A stretch of 64,000 nt of DNA from Albula goreensis (taxonomy: Eukaryota > Chordata > Actinopteri > Albuliformes > Albulidae): positions 8,045,144-8,109,143 of the forward strand of contig CM040764.1 of assembly GCA_022829145.1 (NCBI GenBank), given 5' to 3'. Position 1 is the stretch's first letter. Each line of letters starts with the position of its first letter. This document shows, in pieces, positions 22,081-35,119 of this stretch. Both the position numbers and the translations under genes were made by a program. The notes under the pieces are model-generated. The model was given only the letters and a program-made list of their open reading frames with translations. It was not told the DNA's origin and did no database searches.

Positions 22081-24659
22081 GCTATAATGGTGTGGAAAAG
22101 GAAATTACTGATAATGATTCTGGTTAATCAATCATCCCGAGTTTTTCTCAGTAGTTTGTCCCCCCTCACCTCCTCCCCCTCCCTCTTCCTCAAACAAAAC
22201 TCTGGCAGAAATCCCAGGGAATTCATCTGCACTAAGACCAGGCTTAGGCCAGTGGTATTCTTCTTCTATTCTTTCACTGCACGCAATCTCTCTTCTGCTT
22301 CCTTGGGTCTTTGGCACTGCCCATGGAACTCTGGGTTATTAAAACCCAGAAGATGTAATTATAACACCTGCTTTCGCTGCCAGGTGAATTGTGGGTAAGG
22401 TCAGAGAGTCCCAGGTGTCCGTTGAATTCTACCTTCCCTTTACTCACCCGAGGACAGCACAAAACGCTGAACGCAATTTCCCTTTTGCTCATCCGAAGAA
22501 CAATGGAGGCCTTCTCTGTATTTTTAGGGCTGTTTCCATGTCAACAATTATGTTGCCTGAGAAACTGGATCTTAATCAACTTGATAGTCAATCTGTTTAA
22601 TTATGTCTATTTGCTCAATCTAGGAGTTCCGCGAAACCCAGGATATTTCAGGTTGTATTGTGTCAACAGAACAAGGTGAAACTGTTGGAAATGATCACAT
22701 ACTGTAATAATAACTGGTCCTCATGGAACAATCTCAACTGTGTTCACAAAAGAAATAATGAAGCGAGCAGAAGAATATAAATTAAAAATATTAAAATGGA
22801 TATTAAAAGAAACTGCAATAAAAGTTACAAAAATGAATCAAGCAATTAAGATTTGTTAAAAAAAATGCATTTGAAAGATAACGTAAGAAAGTCAGTCTTA
22901 AAGACTAATGAGATAAATGTAAGTGTCACATTGAGGCCAGTAGGTATTTCCATAGTTGCAGTCATTAAGGCATGGCAAAGCTTGTACTTTAGATGTTAAC
23001 AACAAGGCTTAGTATTGGCATTGCATTGAAAGCTCTTTGATCAAGGTAGCGGCTTTTCATGTTGCTCACTTTTCTATGCTAACGTTAACATGAACAACAA
23101 TCTAAATGAATAAGCTGTAAAAATATCTGAAAAGAAAATCTACGCCATTCCCCAAATTCCAGATTTGAAAATATTGTGTGTTGTATTTTTAATATTCAGT
23201 CATCATTATTCTATATAAATAAACTACCATTAAATTGTATTTCAAGTAACTCTCAACAGTAAATAGAAACATAAAATATTCCACATGCTCTTATTTAGTA
23301 GTTTGCTCACTTTTCTCACAAAATCTGACAAATTGAGCGTGCATCAGCACACACTCATGCTCACATGCAAGGACACGCACATGCACAGTCACACACATCA
23401 GCAAGGTTCACAAATCCCAGGAAGCAATGACAGATCTCCTGTCTCTCTCGCCAGACTTTAATTTTGGAATCAGGTTGTGCTTTGTCAGTCTTTGGATAAT
23501 AACCTGGCCCGCTCATTAAAACTGACAGCGCATTCTCAGCTAACTGGGGTGCCTAATTGAGTATCACTTCTAACTTCTGAGCGAGCTGACATCAGAATAA
23601 TACGATTCCTCCTGGCAGGGCTCTCTGATCAATGTGTAGCTGTACATCGTGTGTTATTGTGTGTTGTGAGGACTTTGGTTCATGATACATACCAACATTA
23701 TCATGACTAAATAAGCCTTTTAGGTCATGTTGTTCATTTCCCTAGCCGTATTGCATTTGTATGGCATTTGTTTCACGATAGGTGTATATATCTTTCCCCG
23801 TTCAGTTTGAAGTACACCGGGCAGCAGTGACATCAATACTCAAAACTAGACCATTATTCTTGATAGTCCAGATTTTTAACAATGATACAGGTTTCATTGC
23901 TTGCCTTGTAAGATACTGCAAAATGCCATGGAGAGCAGCTAATATCCCCATGGTTTTCATAACTGAACTCATATTTACACATGAAATTGCTACAATCACT
24001 TTACAACACATATTTGCCATCATTTGTAATACGCATAATAATGATGTTTTATATAAAATTGGAAAACCACTTGAGGTTTAGTTTTTCGTTAGAGTATTTT
24101 ATGTTTTGGTGGGTGGTTGGCTGGGATCCTGTAAAATGCCCCCGCGTCCACCAATGGAGCCCTCATGTGCTTTCCAAAAACTGCATTTTCGTTTCGTTTA
24201 GTGACAATTTCAGCCATTAACTACTTAAATAGCACCCCTCTGAGGAATGAAATGGAGCGAGTAAGCCATGCCCTGTTATTATCTGACTGCAATAGGTCTG
24301 AAATGTTAAGAGGTTAAGAGCTTTTGTGGAAATACGAAATAGTTCTATCATTTTGAAACGGCCTCAAAAAAATTGTTTGTTTAGGGAGTCCACAGGTAAT
24401 GCACACTTTTAATTTTTGGCCACATGCACTTCCCATTGACATTTGGTGCTACTTTACCCACAACACAAGGAGTAGTTTACCTCTATCACTGAAGATGGCA
24501 CAAGCAAGATGCGTACTGGCAGGGATTTTGAGAGACGCTTTGTTTGATTGTTGATATCTTCATGGTTTAGATGTTTGGGTTTCTCATAGCCTTCGTTTTA
24601 CTTGTATCCTTTGTCTAAAACTACATAAAAGGAAAACTATACAACTGGTATTTTAAACA
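22081..24659. other. Intergenic; nothing firm
   Basis: C-rich near 22155-22195, a loose CACA stretch near 23340-23400, otherwise AT-rich. Several open frames of 70-103 codons overlap on both strands and show no domain. Confidence 0.5.
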
Positions 24660-25060
24660 TTGCAGGCAGCTCTTGCCTCCTGGAGAGGTTGCACTCAACT
24701 GCAGCACTGCTAACAGGTGAAGGATAACTACCAGGGCCCATTGGGGCACAGACTTGGGGCCCAGGAGGCCTCTAACCACCATGTTGTCAGGGAGGTTGGA
24801 GACCTCTATGACCCTGGTGGACTCAGCCTTTGATTATTCATCTTCCCCCCCTGTGGTAAAGAGTCCCTCCGGTGCCTCCAGGCCTCCAGGCCCTCAGAGG
24901 GTTTTAAGGCCCCTGGGCCTCCTTATAACAGGGCCTACCTCTGTGACTGGTCTGGGCCTTGGCCTCCAGCATGACAGTTTGCCATTAACCTATTATTTAA
25001 AACATAAAGCAGCTAACAGCAGGAGAGCCAGGCAATCCCCATTCCTGATCTGCTACACCT
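24660..25060. repeat. GC-rich patch with repeated GGCCTCC words
   Basis: GGCCT or AGGCC words recur many times between 24765 and 24970 in an otherwise AT-rich region. A 103-codon frame (24754-25065) is Pro/Leu/Ser-rich and unrecognised; composition alone can explain it. Confidence 0.35.
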
Positions 25061-26729
25061 ACTAGATGTGGCTTTCAAAATAGGACAGTGCATTTTTAAA
25101 GATGCATAAAGGACTTGCATATGTGATTAAATAAAGGCTAAAAAAATGTGTTTACATTCTTTCAGACAGTTTGCTTGGTCATGTAGTTGAGACAGACACC
25201 CTTGCTGTGTTTAAGTTCAGACACAATGCAGTGCTGGATACTCTTCAGTTTAAATGGATAGCTTAACTGAACTGAATGGCCTGTTCTCATTGTTGTATGC
25301 CCAGCTGGCATTGGCAGACTGGCAGTGCCCGCTTGACCAGAGGAAGTCACTGGTGCATGATGGGTAACACTGTCATAGCACTGTAATTACTCACCACTCA
25401 GAGGAGTTGCCAAGCACGGTTGGCACTGCCACGGTCAAAATTGTATAGCAGGCCGCGGGGCATGTCCGCCCACCGAAACCCTGTGTTTTTAACAGGACAT
25501 GTCATCCAGCACCCCCCACGCACCCAGCACCCCCACCCTCTCCGCCCCCAGGTGCAAATTTCCACAGCTTCATTTACAGCATCTCTGTTTCTCATAAGAT
25601 CCAGATCAGAATCACATGACCACAAACCCCACTCCGTCCTCCCTCCCCCTGATCTGTGAAAGATGAACGCTTACAGTGACAGCTGGGTGTCACCAGGAAG
25701 AGACTGCAGTGGAGAAGGCCACGGACTCCAGTCCTGGCCGGATGAAAGGTGGCCCGTCCGGGCCGCGTCTCGGGGATGCGAAGCCCCAATTAGAGCCATC
25801 TGACAGAATGCATGTCAAAATTTGGCATCTGCTGGTATTGAGTTTGTCACTGGTTGGCAGGTAGGTGACAAATGATGGATCACCACTAATGTAAAGAGCA
25901 TGGTACATTACATTTTTCAATCTATTCTCCCTAACAGCCTTTCATCATTCTGCCAATTTGTAAAAGTGTAATCAATGTTTCATTACCGTAGATAAACAGT
26001 ATATTGGGAACAGAATGAAGACACAGCATTTCAAGACTGGAGCAGAAAGAAGTGCAGAGAAAAGTTCCTTCCATGTCTTATAACTTTTTGTGCGCGTACT
26101 TTGTAAATGCGATGGGGGAGCGGGGTAGGTAGAGTATCACGAAAAAGAGCATCTCTATTTCAGAACTATGAGGGTCGAATGAGTTGTTTTTATCGCCGAA
26201 CATTTAGTCATTGTGTTCTGGTCCTGCAGTTTATTCTATAGCATTTTTTGTCTTGTGGTTGTTTATAAATTAAATGTATCTAAAGAAGCAGAGCTATCAA
26301 AAGTTTGCCTTGAAAAATAATGGTAGTTTTGCTCCAAATATTGCTCTTCACTGTTGTTTCTAAATAAACTCCTCGCTGTTCTTGTGTTTGAAAGAATATG
26401 GAAGCAAAGGATCATGGGAATGTGTCTTATATAAAGTGCTGCGTAGGTATAGGTACAGTTACTGGTTTAATCCTGTAAAACACAAATGTTCATTTCAGAC
26501 GAATAGTTTACATACATAATATACACTGAATTTACTGGCTTTAGCTTCAGGAAAATACCATGGACACTACCCATGCAAAGCCTTTAACATGGGAAGCTAA
26601 ACTGACCCCTTTTAGCTCTGTTGCGTTCTTTAAGACTTTACTAATCCATATGTAAAAAATGCTACTCGGCTTGGCGTAAAAATGAGGGGTATTGGAAAGT
26701 CGCATGTAATGTTTTGAATATGAAAGCCT
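25061..26729. other. Intergenic; nothing firm
   Basis: The stretch 25500-25560 is C-rich (CACCCCCCACGCACCC). A CAG|GTAGGT donor-like site at 25858-25866 has no partner. No gene is supported. Confidence 0.45.
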
Positions 26730-27490
26730 GTTTGAAGGCTTTTCATTCTAATTGCAGTGATCGTGGAAGATTGTTCTCTGCCGCTCATTTCTCCTGGTCT
26801 GTAATTGAGCCATGTTCCATTTAAATAACACAGATATCAGAGAGAGCGGTGATTTTAGAAAGAGACAGATAAGTTTTATGAAAGAGAGATTTGATTCATA
26901 GAGACAGTGCTGGTTTCAGAGAGGGACTGAGAAAATCAGAATCTAAATGACTAACTTTTTTGGCAAGGTGTCTTGTGGGAAATGCTTTGGACGGGAGCGC
27001 CAGCTCTGCTCTGTGAATGATCCTCTCCTAGAGTTGGATCGTCCCATCTCAACACACAATATGCATGCATTATTCATCAGCTTTGAATATATCTGAGTCC
27101 GAGTCCTTTGAAAAAGACATAAATTGAGTTATGTTATTGCAGTGATGTTTATTTAGTGTTCCTAGCTGGCTAATGTTCTCTACATAAAGATTCCATAAAT
27201 TAGCAAAGGACAAATCATCCACACATAATTGCTTCATTGAAATGAAGCCATTGGTTTGCTAAAAAATGATTCCGAAAAGGCAAAGTGACGAGGTTTTCAG
27301 AGGCGTTTTGCTGTGGCTTGCGAAGGGAGGGTGAATAGGTGCTTAGAGACCATGCCAGAGCAGCGCCACGCAACATCGGACCGAATGCTAATATATGCAA
27401 ATTCATGTTAATATATGTTAATGTAGGATAATAGAATGCTAATGAACACCCATCCCTCCAGAAATGGAACCAACAAGGAACATTCAAATT
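26730..27490. promoter_or_regulatory. Candidate cluster of conserved non-coding elements
   Basis: Includes TTCTAATTGCAGTGATCG (26746), CTGTAATTGAGCC (26800), ATATGCATGCATTATTCAT (27060), and ATGCAAAT (27395-27402, an exact octamer core) close to several TTAATATATG words. No repeat. Rich in TAAT and octamer words, as in developmental enhancers. Confidence 0.35.
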
Positions 27491-29753
27491 AAATACTTTT
27501 ACAGTAAATCCATTTTAATACACTTAACAGTGCTGGATTTTGTATCCTTCGCTAATTTTCTGTCCTCATGGTGATATAATGCATGTTTCAGAATGAAACA
27601 TGCTCGATGTTGCTAAAGCGCTAATGGAAAAATGACAGGCAAATTAAAGGGGCAGTTTGGAAATGCTATAATGCATAATGATGTGGCTTTTCCACAAATT
27701 GAATGATTCCCCCCCAATTAACTCCCTTGTTTGGGAACCTGGTCACCTCACCCATTGGCCTGCTCCATTGGTGAAACATCCTCTGTTGGTTTGAGGGACG
27801 CTTCTCTGTGTGTTGTGAGAGAAGTGTGCCTTTAGCAGGCCAGCCAGACAGCAGAGCTGCCCAGATAGTGCCCTGGAGGAATGCACCACTAACTGTGGAG
27901 ATCAGCCTGTGGATTGCTGCCCCAAGTGGAAGCCACCACTTCCAGACATTTAAATGACTTTATTTAACTTGCACTGAAAATGCTACTTTACAGAGGCAAT
28001 ACCCAGAGAATTTCAGATTTATGATCTATGAAAAAGTACTTTTTATTTTTTGAAAAAAAGCAAAAATTAATTTTAAATAAATTATTCCAATCAGCTTTTA
28101 AAGAAATGTCAAACATTGGGCCTTTGAGAATGAGTGTGCAGAAGGGCTTTAGTGAGGCCTCATATATCCCATTATCTGTCTGTCAGTCAATCATCTCATG
28201 TGAACCAATAACAAGATTACTCTCTTCAATTAGTGAGCAACTCGTAGCACATAGTAGCCCTATCAATACTCTGGTTTATTATTTATATGGATCAGTTACA
28301 GTCATAGAAGGTGCAATTTAAATAGAATACATTTAAATTTTAACCATCTCAGCTTTATAGAATATGTTATAGGCTATCGTAACATCAGTAGCCATTCAGG
28401 TTGGGGCATCAGTGAACAGTTCAGTGATTATTGATTCAGACGACGTGGCCGATATCAGAAAGATTTTATGGGCTACTTAAAAAAGCACAAAAGCAGACTA
28501 GTGTGGTGCCAAGTGAATAATAGGGCAACATACCCACAATACAGACTGTATTAGTCTCCTGCTTATGCTCCTACTATATTTTTGTTTTCATCTGTAACAG
28601 AAAATGGCAGAACAGTTAGACCACTAAGAGTCTGCTTACTGGTCCCCGTAGTGCACGGTCATATGCGTGATTGGAATGTTAATAAGAGAATTCTCTCAAC
28701 TGGGCATCATTGATTTCAGTTTATCTTATGCAGATAAATGTTTATTTTTAATGAACAATAAATGACTTGCAGCTCAATTTGTTCATTTAACAGTTCATTA
28801 TAGAGTATCAATGAGGAGCTGAGCCAATGAATACAAATTGACAGCTTCCTGAATGAAACCCATGTTATAAACTCACAAATTTCAGGTAAGGTTAATGTTG
28901 GCTAATGAAAATATGTTGCAGCTATACCTGTCTACAGTGTGTATGTGTGCAGCTAACACACTGTAGAGCTGTAATATCGTTCAGAGAGTAGGGTCGTATT
29001 TTTCAGCAATATTCAGCTTATGCAAATAGCATTACTTCTTCACTTTGTAAGCCAGTTACATCAGTGCTGTCAACCAGAGCCACTTTGCCATGAACAGTCA
29101 CAAATATAAACACCCAGTCATACCCTTGGCCACAGTAAAATTAGCTTAGTTTTGGTCCAAGGAGTTTGACGCATAGAATGAGAGTTCCTTTCAGAACACT
29201 ATTTAAATAGTTCTGTTTTGCTCTATAGATCAATGCAATATCTGCAACATTGTATACATAGAATACATTAATTCTCAACAGAATGTGATACCAAGTGAAG
29301 GACAAAGCAAATAAAAGGTTATCAATGTATAAACAATTATCTCTGACTGCGCTGTCTGAACTCCCGTGGTATAGTTTCTTTGGTTTTGAAAATGAAATTG
29401 TTTTCCAGACACCCTTTGTAGATAATTTTCTGGATTGTGCAGTCATAGCTCTCCAGCCCATGTCTGAACTCCATTACCCATCGATTCAGAGATATGATGC
29501 GGCGAAAGGAAGAGATTCAACTCCCTGATAAAAAAAGGCAAACAGTGAAATTCTTCAAATGCAGCATGGAATTCAAAGACTGTGTGAAAAAGCCAGTGTC
29601 AGTATCGCTTTAGAGAATGTTAGAGTCAAATGCCTAATCTTTTTTAAATAGAAAAAGGTAATTTGATTAAAAATCAATTATCATTTATGGTTTTATTCAA
29701 ATTTGTGCTCTTACTGTCCTCTGAAATATTTGTGTGGAAAAACCAGCCTACAA
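27491..29753. other. Intergenic; mostly AT-rich
   Basis: The stretch to 27700 continues TAAT-rich sequence (CGCTAATTTTC, GCGCTAATGG). Beyond that only AT-rich DNA. Open frames of 97 and 106 codons (28028-28321 and 29141-29461 on the - strand) are unrecognised. Confidence 0.45.
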
Positions 29754-29774
29754 CCCCCCCCCCCCCCCACCCCC
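29754..29774. repeat. Poly-C tract
   Basis: Fifteen consecutive C, one A, then five C: a mononucleotide run likely to be polymorphic and prone to sequencing error, and able to form a quadruplex on the - strand. Confidence 0.9.
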
Positions 29775-29959
29775 ATTGTACAATAGCGTAACCTTCTATC
29801 ACCAGTGGGAAAACATCAGAAAATCAATATGTTACCAAAATCTAAATATTGATATATTATTTTCTGTCATTCTATGGCTTCGAATGTGCCAGGACCAACA
29901 CCCTCAGCTGTCACTGGTGACGTGGCGATCATTCCTTGCTGATCTTTGAGGAGGTCAGC

Positions 29960-30120
29960 GAGACGCAGGGAATCTCCTAAAACAAAGTAGCCGCGAGCAT
30001 TTGCATTAGTTTGTAGGCTTTGATGAAAATGACTGGGGTGGAGAGAAGATCATCCATTACCGCTGGTCTGCATCAGAATGTATTGATCTATACTTGATTT
30101 AGCACCCTACTGGAAAGCAA
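29960..30120. promoter_or_regulatory. Candidate conserved non-coding element
   Basis: Contains CGAGCATTTGCATTAG near 29993 (octamer-like), then CTTTGATGAAAATG (TCF-like CTTTGAT). It is bounded by the minisatellite at 30185. Confidence 0.3.
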
Positions 30121-30184
30121 GGTAGGCCTTGGGAGTCGAATGTGAAAAGTTACATAACATTTATTTGAGTCAGCAGTAAAAAAG

Positions 30185-30879
30185 TCTCAGTGTTCATTAT
30201 TCTCAGTCTGTAGTAGAAAGTCTTAGTGTTCATTCAACCCCAGTCTACAGTAGAAAGTCTCAGTGTTCATTCGACCCCAGTCAACAGCAGAAAGTCTCAG
30301 TGTTCATTAATCTCAGTCTGTAGTAGAAAGTCTCAGTGTTCATTAGACCCCAGTCTACAGCAGAAAGTCTCAGTGTTCATTATTCTCAGTCTGTAGTAGA
30401 AAGTCTTAGTGTTCATTAGACCCCAGTCTACAGCAGAAAGTCTCAGTGTTCATTAGACCCCAGTCAACAGCAGAAAGTCTCAGTGTTCATTAATCTCAGT
30501 CTGTAGTAGAAAGTCTCAGTGTTCATTAGACCCCAGTCTACAGCAGAAAGTCTCAGTGTTCATTATTCTCAGTCTGTAGTAGAAAGTCTCAGTGTTCATT
30601 AGACTCCAGTCTACAGCAGAAAGTGTCAGTGTTCATTAATCTCAGTCTGTAGTAGAAAGTCTTAGTATTCATTAGACCCCAGTCTACAGCAGAAAGTCTC
30701 AGTGTTCATTAGACCCCAGTCAACAGCAGAAAGTCTCAGTGTTCATTAATCTCAGTCTGTAGTAGAAAGTCTCAGTGTTCATTAGACCCCAGTCTACAGC
30801 AGAAAGTCTCAGTGTTCATTAGACTCCAGTCTACAGCAGAAAGTGTCAGTGTTCATTATCCTCAGTCTATGGCAGAAAG
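30185..30879. repeat. 37-bp minisatellite with higher-order structure
   Basis: Nineteen units start TCTCAGTGTTCATTA. Type B (36 bp) continues TTCTCAGTCTGTAGTAGAAAG; type A (37 bp) continues GACCCCAGTCTACAGCAGAAAG; type A2 has CAACAGCAG. The order is B A A2 B A / B A A2 B A / B A / B A A2 B A / A B, so a five-unit block of 183 bp recurs three times with an extra B A pair. Similarity fades by about 30970. Confidence 0.95.
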
Positions 30880-32135
30880 ACTTGTGCGTGAGACTGTGTA
30901 TGCATTGGGCCTCAGTCTGAAGAAGAAACCCTTCGTGTGCATTTGGTCTTAGTCTGAAGCAGACAGTCTCTGTGAGGTGCATACTAAAGTCCTCAGAAGA
31001 GTCCTTGTGTCCAGTGTGTCAGTCAGATGAAACTCTGTCCCCGAAAATTCCACTCTGTACTTTACTTATCTGGCTTAGTAAGCTTTCCCAAGTCTTAAGA
31101 GATGGACACCCCACTGAGCCCAGAATCCCCCACCCACCAACCCCCCCTCCCGCCCCCATTCCTCCCTGCTGCTCCGTAAGCAGGACCCCCTTCAGGCTCA
31201 GCTAAAATGTTCAGGCTTTCAAAAATGAAGTTATGTCATCCGTGACCAACATAACCTCTCTCCCCCACCCCCCAAAGTTATGTCATCCATGACCAAGTCT
31301 GCTGCACCCCCTGAATACTAAAGACTCAGAAGTTCCCCACAGTGTTAGAATGTCTGCTTCAACAGTACTTCATCTTAGCTGTAGGATCCAATCTGGCAAC
31401 CACCTGCTATATACTCCTATAGGTACTTTGAAGAGCCCTCTATAACATAAGTTTGAATGGAACCCCATTGCAGTGCAGAGGGGATCCTAAATTAAAAGCC
31501 AACCAAATTTCTCACATCTTTCTTTCCCCTCTCTCTTTTGCCATTTGCTTTCCTCTTTCTTTCCCTCATCTGTTACGCCACCTGCTACTAATGTTTGATC
31601 AAATATACTTTTCTTTCTCTTATCCCTCTTTCACTCATCTCCTTCTGTCTCCTCCTCTCTCATCCCCAATTTTTTTGCAAATCCCTCTATTCTAATCCCC
31701 TCCCCTCAACTGTCCCCCTCTCTCTCTCTGTCTCTGTTTTCCTCCTTCCCCCCCTCCCCACTCCCTTAATTCCTGAAACCCAAACAGGATGGCAAATTGT
31801 AGTTCCAGACCCCTCTCCTGTCTTAAGATGGCCGACAGTGGATGTGGACATTTGTGGGGGGACTCATTTGCACAGTAAAGGGGTGTTAAGGTGCAGAGAC
31901 AGATTGGCGGTGCAGTGTAATGGGGTCCGGCCTCTTCCTCTCTGCTGGTGTGGGATGTTGTCTGATGAATAGCTCCCTGGTTTTGCTGGGCCTGAGAGCG
32001 TTCCATCTTATTCTGCTTTATTTGCTCTGGCCCTGCCACCGCTGAGCTCATTTACTGCGAAGGCAAACACTGTGCAGCAATGCCGGAATCAAGTGTCAGT
32101 CACGCACTGTCTGAAGAGTAGAGTGCATTTATAAA
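30880..32135. other. Intergenic; CT-rich from 31500 to 31770
   Basis: Decayed minisatellite units until about 30970. After that, C-rich and then CT-rich DNA (CTTTCCCCTCTCTCTTTTGCC and similar) that yields a Pro/Ser/Leu-rich 125-codon frame without domain. Confidence 0.5.
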
Positions 32136-32184
<49 letters not shown>

Positions 32185-32191
32185 ACACACA
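32136..32191. repeat. (AC)n microsatellite
   Basis: Over 25 AC units with one G interruption, followed by a short (AT) stretch. Confidence 0.95.
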
Positions 32192-33530
32192 TATATATTT
32201 ATGTACCATCATACTATTTTGAGCACAGTGATATATGAAACATTCTTTGGGTGCATGAGGCATTAGTGTAACTGTCAAGAGAAATTTAAATGACTATAAT
32301 ACACATGAGTCCCTGCAGGCACTGCCAGACCAACTCTCCTGCTCACAGAAACTGAAACATAACTACTTCACTTTTTAATGCTTTTTCCCCTCAAACAGTG
32401 AGGACAAGCACATGCTCTCCTCCTGTTTCTATTCACACCACGGTCCAGAAGTTCATCTTGCACAGCTATGAGTCAGTGGGACACATTTATTTGCAGACTT
32501 GTTCAGGGTGAGTTGGGTTTGCAATTGATCAGAGGAGGTTGGCTGATGACCCATGATTCATACTTGATGAGTGAATCCAGACTGAATCCCAACTGAATCC
32601 CAAGATGATGATTCAGTCAATTATACATTGCTGAGTGTGCCTGCTGCCCACATTTGGAACTAACACAGTCTGAATTCCTCACCAAACTTTGCGGTGTCAT
32701 GTGCTTGGAAAGAACCTCACCAATGAGCCACCCAGCAGTCTTATGCGTTTCACTTTTTAAACTAGACTGAGTTTCAGGAAAATGTAGTACATTCGCATAA
32801 AAAAATCCTCTTTTCCAAACCTACTAATGAGAGACCTACAGTCACCTCAAGAATTATTGGCAGCCTTCCTAAAATTAAACTAATAGGCAGAACATCTTGA
32901 AGAAAAAATAGCAATGTTCTGTTCTCAGTGCTGTGAAAATGTTGAGAGACAGACAGACTGACAGACAGAAGCAGCCTAAAATCAGTGTGCACCACCAAAG
33001 ATATGAGGGTGCTCTGGAGTGGCCTCATTCTCCCATTGGGTTCAATGGGAAAGTGCCCAGAAGGACCCCTACATTAAAGTAACCCCCATATCTATAACGA
33101 TGCCCAGTGGCACCAAGAGGCTGGGTTATGCTGCTTTGCTCTCTCAAAGAATCAATACTATTCACAAATGTATCTAATCATGAAACTCATACTATATGGC
33201 AGTTAAAAATATCAGTCATTCACAGCTAGGAATGGCACGGAGATTCATTCAGATGCGACAGCTGAGCCTCTTCGAGGAAAGCGTCAAAAGTCTGATGACC
33301 TAGTTGGGTGATTCTTATAGCAGCTTGGAATTGTGGAATTTGACCAAAAACGAATGTACCAAATATCAAATGCATTTGTAACATCTTCAACAAATAAAGA
33401 GTAGTTAGTTTGAAGCTAAACTGTTAACGAGTGCGTTTGAATAGTCAAATAATGATTGTACAAAGCTTCAGATTGAATGTAGAACATTACTTTTGTTAAT
33501 TTTAGATGACTTCAATGACAGTGGTGTAGT
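32192..33530. other. Intergenic; hairpin-forming repeat piece near 33030
   Basis: At 33030-33056, CTCCCATTGGGTTCAATGGGAA can fold on itself and is followed by AGTGCCCAGAAGGACCCC. It resembles a fish repeat with a 'CCCATT..AATGGG' arm, but only a fragment is present. Nothing else recognised. Confidence 0.4.
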
Positions 33531-33727
33531 TTAACGGTTATGCTTGTAACCCCCAAGTTTGCAGATTTAGTTCCCTGGTAGGGCACTGATGTTGTCCCTA
33601 TGAGCAAGGTAATTAACCCAAATTGCCTCAGTAAATACCCAGCTGTATAAATGGATAGAGTGTAGACATGTACAACTTTGTAAGTTGCTCTGGATCAGAG
33701 CATCTGCTAAATGGCTACATGTAAGAG
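33531..33727 (+). mobile_element. tRNA-derived SINE, fish type, copy 1
   Basis: The head GTGGTGTAGTTTAACGGTTA is a polymerase III A box, and GATTTAGTTCCCTGG is a B box. The body has AAATTGCCTCAGTAAATACC and AGCTGTATAAATGGATA. The tail TAAGTTGCTCTGGATCAGAG, then CATCTGCTAAATGGCTACATG, matches a tail shared by many fish SINEs and partner LINEs. Copy 2 is at 45841. The body resembles eel-lineage SINEs as I remember them, so an elopomorph host is possible. Confidence 0.85.
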
Positions 33728-34749
33728 TGAATGACTGGTGTTTTCTGCACCAGAGAGTAGCATGTTGTGCACAGTGAGCAGCTTCCTTTTCTCTTGAGTA
33801 TTTAGCCTACCAGTGTCCCTGCCACACGTTCCATGAGATTTTACAGCTGAAACCCAAAACTCAGGGTTTATTAATTCATGCATAAATATTTCATGCAATT
33901 TTTGTGGATATCAAAGATCACAGAGTTGCCACACAGCTGAGTTAAATGATTAATTATACAGTAATTTTTTTAGATTTATCCAATCAACAATGCTTTGTCA
34001 TATGAAAATTAATGTTTAGAAACACCGTGACATTTTTGGGCACCATTGCAACATACACTAATGCAGTCTGTGCAGTTTTACATTCATTTAGATTCATCCA
34101 GGATAATATATGACCATACCCTATGAACAAAGATAAAAGGCTGATGATGTATAGCGTACAGCTGTGTGACAGAAGGGAGGTTGTGGAAAGTTGCGTGCGA
34201 GTGTCCTAAGCACACCTTCCTGAATGCGAATCGGAGCCTCGCGTATGCACCGAGCAGCTGTCCTTACCCAAGGTGACCCGCAGCCTCGCGCGCCGTCCAC
34301 TCACACAGCTGGGTTTGCAGCGAACCCTCTCAGCTTAATTACAGCGCCGCCATTTACACCTGCAACCTCTGAATTACCCATTCAATTCACCCCACTTCTG
34401 CGCCACACCACCGTGTATGGAAGACAACGAGATCACATCTTTATCAAGTTTAAATTTCATATGTAATATAATATGTGGTATGCGCATGTGTTTCTATATC
34501 CAAAAGCAAAACATGAAGAGTAGCCTGTCCATATTATTTTCTCCATGACAAATATTTTTGTAGTTATTTTCAGTTTATTTTTATGCTTTTGCTCTATCAG
34601 CCGTCAATGCCTTTCACTCACAAATGCGCCACTCCACCACAAACTTATTTGTGGTAGTCCAACACTTTAGGTATGTCGTTTTTCTACAGCTTTTTTATTA
34701 CTTCAGTGCTTCAGTGCACTGCTTGACAGTCACTGGCAGTCATTACATG
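33728..34749. other. Intergenic; CpG-containing patch at 34190-34420
   Basis: The patch holds GAATGCGAATCGGAGCC, CTCGCGCGCCGTCC and AGCTTAATTACAGCGCCGCC. An 80-codon frame overlaps it but has no domain. It could be a regulatory element or an unannotated promoter. Confidence 0.35.
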
Positions 34750-35070
34750 ATTAATGATAACAGGAGCCTCGAGCAGACGAGTGCGGTGTTTTAAATCTCC
34801 TCCGCTCCTTCCATCATCCCCTGTCGGAGGAGCTATCGCCCGGCTATCGCCCGCCGAAACATGGCACCATTATGCCCAGCTATCAGAGGGCACCGAGCGG
34901 GCACCTCTGTCTCCCCGCCGGCAATTTACAGCTTCATCTCTCGTGGGCTGTCTCCTTCGAGTGAAGTAGTCTTATTAGGGGCAGCGTTTACAACGCCACG
35001 TAATGGATTTATGCCGGTGTGACACAGTCAAAGACGGTTAGTAAGTCAGGAAATCAGACGTCTACTCCAG
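34750..35070. promoter_or_regulatory. CpG-rich candidate regulatory element
   Basis: GCTATCGCCCG occurs twice back to back (34832-34842 and 34843-34853). The block has many CpGs in an AT-rich surround, plus TAATGATAAC at 34752 and AACGCCACGTAATGG near 34992. No exon with splice signals was found. Confidence 0.35.
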
Positions 35071-35089
35071 AAGACCTCACACCTGCATG

Positions 35090-35119
35090 AGGGAGAGAGA
35101 GAGAGCGCGCGAGAGAGAG
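35090..35119. repeat. (GA)n microsatellite
   Basis: GAGAGAGAGAGAGCGCGCGAGAGAGAGA with a central CGCG interruption. Confidence 0.9.

Noticed and set aside
31595..31972. 125-codon + frame opposite a 119-codon - frame
   Set aside because: CT-rich composition explains the lack of stops; no domain in either.
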